A DNA stretch of 7,850 nt from an uncultured Bacillus sp. (lineage in GTDB: Bacteria > Bacillota > Bacilli > Bacillales > Cytobacillaceae), in assembly GCA_937894355.1 (NCBI GenBank), contig CALCRD010000273.1, positions 1 through 7,850 on the forward strand, given 5' to 3'. The notes below the pieces were generated by a model. The model did not search any database. It had not been told where the DNA came from and saw nothing but the letters and a program-made list of their open reading frames with translations. The translations under genes were made by a program, and so were the position numbers. This document shows, piece by piece, positions 4,223 to 7,850 of this stretch. Positions within the stretch are counted from its first letter, which is position 1; each line of letters starts with the position of its first letter.

Positions 4223-5005
4223 TTGCCGCGTCCAAAGATTGGCTTGGCACTGGGGTCGGGTGGAGCACGGGGATTCGCCCATTTAGGTGTAATTAAGGCA
4301 TTGCAAGAAGCTGGAATTCCAATTGATCTTATCGCTGGAAGTAGTATGGGGGCAATGATTGCTTGCTTTTACGGAGCTGGCTTGGATATTGACAGTTTAT
4401 GTAAATTTTCCTGTGCGTTTAAACGGAAGTATTATTTAGATTTCGCTGTTCCAAAAATGGGTTTAATTACTGGTAAAAGGGTAAAAGATTTAGTAAGGGT
4501 ATTTACGCATGGGAAAAAAATTGAAGAATTAGAAATCCCTGTTGGAATTGTTGCAACTGACTTGAAATCTGGTGAGAAGGTTATTTTTAAAAAGGGTCCC
4601 ATTGCCGAAGCAGTGAGAGCTAGTATTTCCATTCCAGGTATTTTTGTTCCAGAACAACTCAATGGTAGACTTTATATTGATGGCGGTGTAGTCGACCGTG
4701 TGCCTGTGTCGGTTGCCAAAGAAATGGGAGCCGATTTAATCATTGCTGTAGATGTAGCAAATGCCATTAATAAGTCCGAAGTCACCAGTATTTATGATGT
4801 TATTATGCAAAGCATCGATATTATGCAAATGGAGTTGTTCAATCACCGGACCATTGCTTCAGATGTTATGATTCGTCCTCGAGTTGATAAATTCAGCTCT
4901 AGAGCTTTTACCAATACCGAAGAAATTATTACAGCTGGAGAAGAAGCTACAAGAGAACATATTAACAAAATAGAGCAACTGATTGAGCATTGGAAGGGGA
5001 CTTAA
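4223..5005 (+). CDS. ylbK: Patatin-like phospholipase family protein YlbK
   Basis: A 260-residue patatin-like (RssA/NTE-type) serine hydrolase, the same length as B. subtilis YlbK. The catalytic pieces are complete: oxyanion-hole loop GSGGARG at 11-17, nucleophile elbow GSSMG at 39-43 with Ser41, and the DGG motif at 153-155 with Asp153 completing the Ser-Asp dyad. ATDLKSGEK at 111-119 is also typical. Acyl-ester hydrolysis of lipids is inferred from the family; the natural substrate is unknown. There is no signal peptide, so it is probably cytosolic or peripheral to the membrane. It starts with TTG at 4223 behind a strong AGGAGGA; the next in-frame ATG would remove the oxyanion loop. ylbL begins 4 bp after the stop, so the two form an operon. 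Confidence 0.93.
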   Translation: MPRPKIGLALGSGGARGFAHLGVIKALQEAGIPIDLIAGSSMGAMIACFYGAGLDIDSLCKFSCAFKRKYYLDFAVPKMGLITGKRVKDLVRVFTHGKKIEELEIPVGIVATDLKSGEKVIFKKGPIAEAVRASISIPGIFVPEQLNGRLYIDGGVVDRVPVSVAKEMGADLIIAVDVANAINKSEVTSIYDVIMQSIDIMQMELFNHRTIASDVMIRPRVDKFSSRAFTNTEEIITAGEEATREHINKIEQLIEHWKGT

Positions 5006-5009
5006 GTAA

Positions 5010-6029
5010 ATGAAGAAGAAACACTTCCTTCGTTTGTCTATCTTTGCTGGAATTATTTTACTCATTAGTGCATTTTATCCTTTGTCCTACTATGTATCAA
5101 AACCAGGGATGGCAAAGGAACTCGAACCAATTATCGAGGTAGCAAATGGATACGATGGGAAGGGTAGTTTCATGTTAACGACGATTCGAATGGGCAAAGC
5201 AAATATATATTCGTATGCACTTGCAAAACTGAGCAAATACCAAGTAATTTACTCTGTAGAAGATATTCGCAGGGAAGATGAGAGTGAGGAAGAGTACAAC
5301 GTTAGGCAGCTTCACATGATGGATGGGTCAAAGTCAAATGCCATAGAATTGGCCTACACCAAAGCAGACATTCCGATAAACTACCGTTTTAAAGGTATAT
5401 ATGTGTTGCATATCGTACCAAATATGCCTTCTGATGGGAAACTTGAACCAGGAGATCGAGTGACAAAAATTGATGAAAAAAAATTCAAATCAATGGATCA
5501 GTTTATTGAATATATAAGTGGAAAAAAAGCGGGTGACAAGGTAGAAGTCACTTATGTCCGAGATGGGGATACTAATACTGTTTCTATACCAGTTCAGCCT
5601 TTTGCAGAAGAAAAAAGTAAAGTGGGTATTGGGATTGGTTTGGTCGACGATAAAGAAATCGTCGTTGACCCAAAGGTGTCTATTGATAGTAAAGAAATTG
5701 GTGGTCCATCAGCGGGTTTGATGTTTTCACTGGAGATTTATAATCAATTGACGAAAACTGATTTTACAAAAGGTTACAAGATTGCTGGTACTGGAACAAT
5801 ATCCAATGAAGGTACGGTTGGAAGAATTGGTGGTATCGAGCAAAAGATTCTTGCAGCTGAAAAAGCAGGAGCTGAAATTTTCTTTGCACCTAGTGAGAAT
5901 GGAGCGAAAGATTCGAACTATAATGCCGCTGTAAAAACAGCAAAAGATATTGAGGCTGAAATGAAAATTGTCCCGGTAGATACGTTTGACGATGCAATAG
6001 CCTATTTGAAAAAGCTGAAAGTAAAATAG
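5010..6029 (+). CDS. ylbL: YlbL, membrane-anchored PDZ-Lon family serine protease
   Basis: A 339-residue protease with three parts: an N-terminal signal-anchor helix (about 8-28) after KKKHFLR, a PDZ domain (about 125-200, with GDRVTKIDEKKFKSMDQFIEYI), and a C-terminal Lon-type (S16) protease domain without the Lon ATPase. The catalytic dyad is intact: Ser234 in GGPSAGLMF and Lys279 in GGIEQKILAAEKAGAE. The GTGTISNEGTVGRIGGI segment is typical of Lon proteases. The topology puts PDZ and protease outside the membrane. In B. subtilis, YlbL together with CtpA degrades the SOS-induced division inhibitor YneA, allowing division to resume after DNA damage; the same role is likely but inferred here. 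The ATG follows GGAAGGGGA inside the end of ylbK. A bidirectional terminator closes the operon. Confidence 0.95.
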   Translation: MKKKHFLRLSIFAGIILLISAFYPLSYYVSKPGMAKELEPIIEVANGYDGKGSFMLTTIRMGKANIYSYALAKLSKYQVIYSVEDIRREDESEEEYNVRQLHMMDGSKSNAIELAYTKADIPINYRFKGIYVLHIVPNMPSDGKLEPGDRVTKIDEKKFKSMDQFIEYISGKKAGDKVEVTYVRDGDTNTVSIPVQPFAEEKSKVGIGIGLVDDKEIVVDPKVSIDSKEIGGPSAGLMFSLEIYNQLTKTDFTKGYKIAGTGTISNEGTVGRIGGIEQKILAAEKAGAEIFFAPSENGAKDSNYNAAVKTAKDIEAEMKIVPVDTFDDAIAYLKKLKVK

Positions 6030-6032
6030 CTG

Positions 6033-6068
6033 AAAAGAACTGACCTTATTTTCCGGTCAGTTCTTTTT
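6033..6068. terminator. Bidirectional terminator between convergent ylbL and tmcAL
   Basis: AAAAGAACTGACC (6033-6045) pairs with GGTCAGTTCTTTT (6055-6067) around a 9-nt loop, followed by a T-run. The A-tract on the left makes a U-tract for leftward transcripts, so it can end both ylbL and the convergent gene at 6123-7337. Confidence 0.9.
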
Positions 6069-6122
6069 GTTTTCCTCGAGAATATTTGCTTCACTTTAGC
6101 TGAATGAAGTGGTTGAACGTCC

Positions 6123-7337
6123 TTATTTTTCGATATAAATTGGCTTTTGGTTAAATTCTTGAATAAGTAGTTCCTGACTATAGTTCTTTACACCTAATGC
6201 ATATATTCTTGAAGTGCGGATATCTAAATCAATTTCTGTTCCCTTGTAAGAGGATAATTTTGAGATTAACGGGATGTTAAAATGTTGTTTGTTCTTGTTA
6301 AGGTAGGAGCGCCCTTTTTCAGTCATTCCTAATAATCTTAAATAGGGAGCTCGATCACTAGTTAATTGCATTTCCACTTTCTTTGAATTTGTTAAAATAT
6401 GAAGACACATTCTCTGTAATCGCGTCCATGTATAGCGCTTGGTTTTCACACGATTGATAAAATCGACAAAGGACTCTGCTTTTAATACATTGGATAATAA
6501 TCTATTTTCAATTCCTTCTTCTACACCATGAAGCGTTCTAAGTTCTTCTGGATTGCTTTGGAGCAGTTTGTATTTCAAATAAGGCCAATACTGTTCCCAA
6601 TGGTGGAAACCACCATATACCTTTTTGTATTCTAACAGAGAAGCAAGTGATGAATGTGGAAGATAAGGTTTGATTTGGTCCAACTCTTGATTATTTGAAA
6701 ATAAAGAGGAGCGAATACTAGTAGCACTGGCAATCGAATCCGAACCAAAATGTTCATCATGGTAGTCGGCATTTTGTCTAGAAATCGTGAGCATGTTGGG
6801 ACGATTTCTTTGGTTTTGTGCTGCCTTCACATAGTAAAAACCTAAAATATTATTTGGTTTTGACATATCAACAGTGTTTTTTTCACTAGTTAAGGTCCCG
6901 AATGCCAGTGATAGGGCTTTAGGGTAGCTGACCCCTTCACTAATATATTCCTTTACTCTTTCATTAAATACAGTTTCATTTGTTTGTAGAGTAAGATTGG
7001 CCTGTTCAAAAGCGTTGATATTGCCATCCTCACTTCCAAAACAGATTGCGTCACAACCTGCTTCGCTTAATATCGATACCCCTCCATTGGCGAATATTTC
7101 AGCCTGCTGTGTAGCAAATTGAAATGGGAGCTCAAAAACGAGGTCAACTCCAGCCATCAAGGCCATTTGGCTTCTTGTCCACTTAGAAACTAATGCAGGT
7201 TCACCACGTTGCAGAAAATTCCCACTCATAGCAGCAATGACAATTTCCGCATTAGCTGCTTTTTTTGATTGAGCGATATGAAAGGCATGACCGTTATGAA
7301 ACGGATTGTACTCGACAATGACTCCAACAGATTTCAT
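6123..7337 (-). CDS. tmcAL: tRNA(Met) cytidine acetate ligase TmcAL (YlbM)
   Basis: A 404-residue protein similar over its whole length to B. subtilis YlbM/TmcAL (about 415 residues). TmcAL uses acetate and ATP, via acetyl-AMP, to form N4-acetylcytidine at wobble position 34 of elongator tRNA-Met, which sharpens AUG decoding. The N-terminal nucleotidyltransferase domain shows VEYNPFHNGHAFHI with HNGH at 14-17, and MSGNFLQRGEPALVSKW at 37-53. Further conserved blocks are FQFATQQAEIFANGGV (72-87), SKPNNILG (159-166), ASATSIRSS (203-211) and KTKRYTWTRLQR (298-309), the last probably touching tRNA. The ATG at 7337 follows AAGGAG on the minus strand at normal spacing. It is monocistronic, convergent with ylbL and divergent from whatever follows on the right. 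All visible core motifs are intact. Confidence 0.94.
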   Translation of the reverse strand: MKSVGVIVEYNPFHNGHAFHIAQSKKAANAEIVIAAMSGNFLQRGEPALVSKWTRSQMALMAGVDLVFELPFQFATQQAEIFANGGVSILSEAGCDAICFGSEDGNINAFEQANLTLQTNETVFNERVKEYISEGVSYPKALSLAFGTLTSEKNTVDMSKPNNILGFYYVKAAQNQRNRPNMLTISRQNADYHDEHFGSDSIASATSIRSSLFSNNQELDQIKPYLPHSSLASLLEYKKVYGGFHHWEQYWPYLKYKLLQSNPEELRTLHGVEEGIENRLLSNVLKAESFVDFINRVKTKRYTWTRLQRMCLHILTNSKKVEMQLTSDRAPYLRLLGMTEKGRSYLNKNKQHFNIPLISKLSSYKGTEIDLDIRTSRIYALGVKNYSQELLIQEFNQKPIYIEK

Positions 7338-7441
7338 GTATATTCTCCTTGAATTTATTATTAAATGGATATTTCTACCTTTATTGTTTATCCCACATTA
7401 ACGAGCAGTAAACATAATCATAATGATGGCTTTGTCGTTTA

Positions 7442-7470
7442 ATTATTCATGTTTTTATCCATTATTTCAA
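7442..7470 (-). promoter_or_regulatory. Sigma-A-like promoter of tmcAL
   Basis: On the minus strand TTGAAA (7470-7465) and AATAAT (7447-7442) are separated by exactly 17 bp, each a 5/6 match to consensus. Transcription would start near 7435, giving a 5' leader of about 98 nt before the ATG at 7337. Confidence 0.6.
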
Positions 7471-7495
7471 ATTTAAATTAATTTATAAGGTTTTT

Positions 7496-7524
7496 TTGCT
7501 TATTTTAGCAAGAAACGCTACAAT
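7496..7524 (+). promoter_or_regulatory. Sigma-A-like rightward promoter, probably for ylbN-rpmF
   Basis: TTGCTT (7496-7501) and TACAAT (7519-7524, 5/6) are spaced by 17 bp. In B. subtilis the divergent neighbour of ylbM is ylbN, followed by rpmF, so this is the expected place for their promoter. GAGGT follows at 7546-7550, but the GTG at 7558 opens only a 12-codon frame before a stop, and repeats follow instead of a gene. Confidence 0.5.
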
Positions 7525-7574
7525 GTTAAAAGTGAATAAAAAACAGAGGTTATTATAGTGATTTGCACCATAAC

Positions 7575-7740
7575 CAAGCCGCTTTCGCTTTTCTGAATTG
7601 GCTAGCTCCAGCGGCTAGGGGCTCGAGTCATAAGCCAATCTGTCCCAATGGTCAAAGAGCGACCTTTAGGCCAGCTCGTCTTATGTTTGTCGCCCCTAAA
7701 CAAGCCGCTTTCGCTTTTCTAGTATTGGCTAGCTCCAGCG
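7575..7740. repeat. Dispersed palindromic repeat with two direct copies of its edge
   Basis: A segment of about 40 bp running from CAAGCCGCTTTCGCTTTTCT to TTGGCTAGCTCCAGCG occurs at 7575-7613 and again at 7701-7740 with few differences. Between them is a large imperfect hairpin: AGCGGCTAGGGGC...CATAAG on the left pairs with CTTATG...GCCCCTA...AGCCGCT on the right. An internal GGTC / GACC hairpin lies near 7650-7664. From memory, 'TCTAGCTCCAGCGCCTAGCCCCTCGAG'-like blocks are among the commonest intergenic repeats of Bacillaceae. The open frame across this stretch is low-complexity and has no ribosome binding site, so it is not called as a gene. Confidence 0.8.
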
Positions 7741-7850
7741 ACCAACGGCTAGTGGACTTCCGCCCACCTAGTAAAATCAGCTTTTGGATTTTACCTCCCT
7801 ACGATAAGTCAACATCGAAGTGAAAATCGCACTTCGTGTTTCCTTTATCT
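7741..7850. repeat. Second dispersed repeat unit of three small hairpins (runs off the window)
   Basis: Three hairpins follow one another: CTAG-TGG (7749-7755) with CCA-C-CTAG (7764-7771), GTAAAATC (7771-7778) with GATTTTAC (7787-7794), and CGAAGTG (7816-7822) with CACTTCG (7830-7836). None is followed by a clear U-tract except weak TTTCCTTT. The block directly abuts the preceding repeat and shares its GCTAGCTCCAGCG edge. It resembles another repeat recurring in Bacillaceae genomes. No coding signal is seen. Confidence 0.7.

Noticed and set aside
4432..4662. Minus-strand frame inside ylbK, and similar ones at 3947-4129 and 4859-5065
   Set aside because: They overlap the conserved genes coaD, ylbK and ylbL on the other strand and show no start signals or recognisable motifs.
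7575..7740. CRISPR-like pair of direct repeats of about 40 bp
   Set aside because: There are only two copies, separated by a hairpin-forming block rather than unique spacers, and no cas genes; it is a palindromic intergenic repeat.
7563..7823. 86-codon plus-strand open frame (MHHNQAAFAFLNW...)
   Set aside because: It lies wholly within two dispersed palindromic repeats, lacks a ribosome binding site, and repeats QAAFAFL because the DNA repeats; such frames are known by-products of these elements.

Overview
The window looks like chromosomal DNA of an endospore-forming Bacillaceae bacterium (Bacillus/Neobacillus/Mesobacillus type; the genus cannot be fixed from this stretch). The evidence is the gene order, AT-rich coding sequence, strong GGAGG-type ribosome binding sites, frequent TTG starts, and dispersed GC-rich palindromic repeats at both ends. 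The order is that of the Bacillus subtilis ylb cluster: ylbD, ylbE, ylbF, ylbG, a DUF7147-type gene (minus), rsmD (ylbH), coaD (ylbI), ylbK, ylbL, and ylbM/tmcAL (minus). B. subtilis has ylbJ between coaD and ylbK; here only 140 bp lie there and no trace of ylbJ is visible.

Left part (1-1996): a truncated GC-rich hairpin repeat, then the small genes ylbD (spore coat protein) and ylbE, probably one transcript from a sigma-K-like promoter and closed by a terminator at 891-926. Next come ylbF (RicF, part of the Fe-S Ric complex acting with RNase Y) and ylbG, closed by a strong terminator that faces the convergent DUF7147 gene.

Middle (1997-3000): a 172-bp MITE-like element with terminal inverted repeats and 8-bp flanking direct repeats, the minus-strand DUF7147 gene, and a structured non-coding region of four consecutive hairpins. 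This last region sits where the Rfam 'ylbH leader' is expected, but its only U-tract terminator points to the minus strand. A terminated minus-strand small RNA of about 170 nt is therefore a real alternative to a plus-strand rsmD leader.

Right part (3001-7337): rsmD (16S rRNA m2G966 methyltransferase) and coaD (phosphopantetheine adenylyltransferase) are tightly coupled. The patatin-like ylbK and the membrane-anchored PDZ-Lon protease ylbL are 4 bp apart. ylbL and the convergent tmcAL gene (tRNA-Met ac4C34 synthesis) share a bidirectional terminator.

Right end (7338-7850): divergent sigma-A-like promoters for tmcAL and for a rightward transcript, presumably ylbN-rpmF beyond the window. The rightward promoter is followed not by a gene but by at least 275 bp of dispersed palindromic repeats. 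No prophage, defence system, CRISPR array, tRNA or rRNA gene is visible. The most interesting items are the minus-strand structured RNA, the MITE, the missing ylbJ, and the repeat block between promoter and downstream gene.
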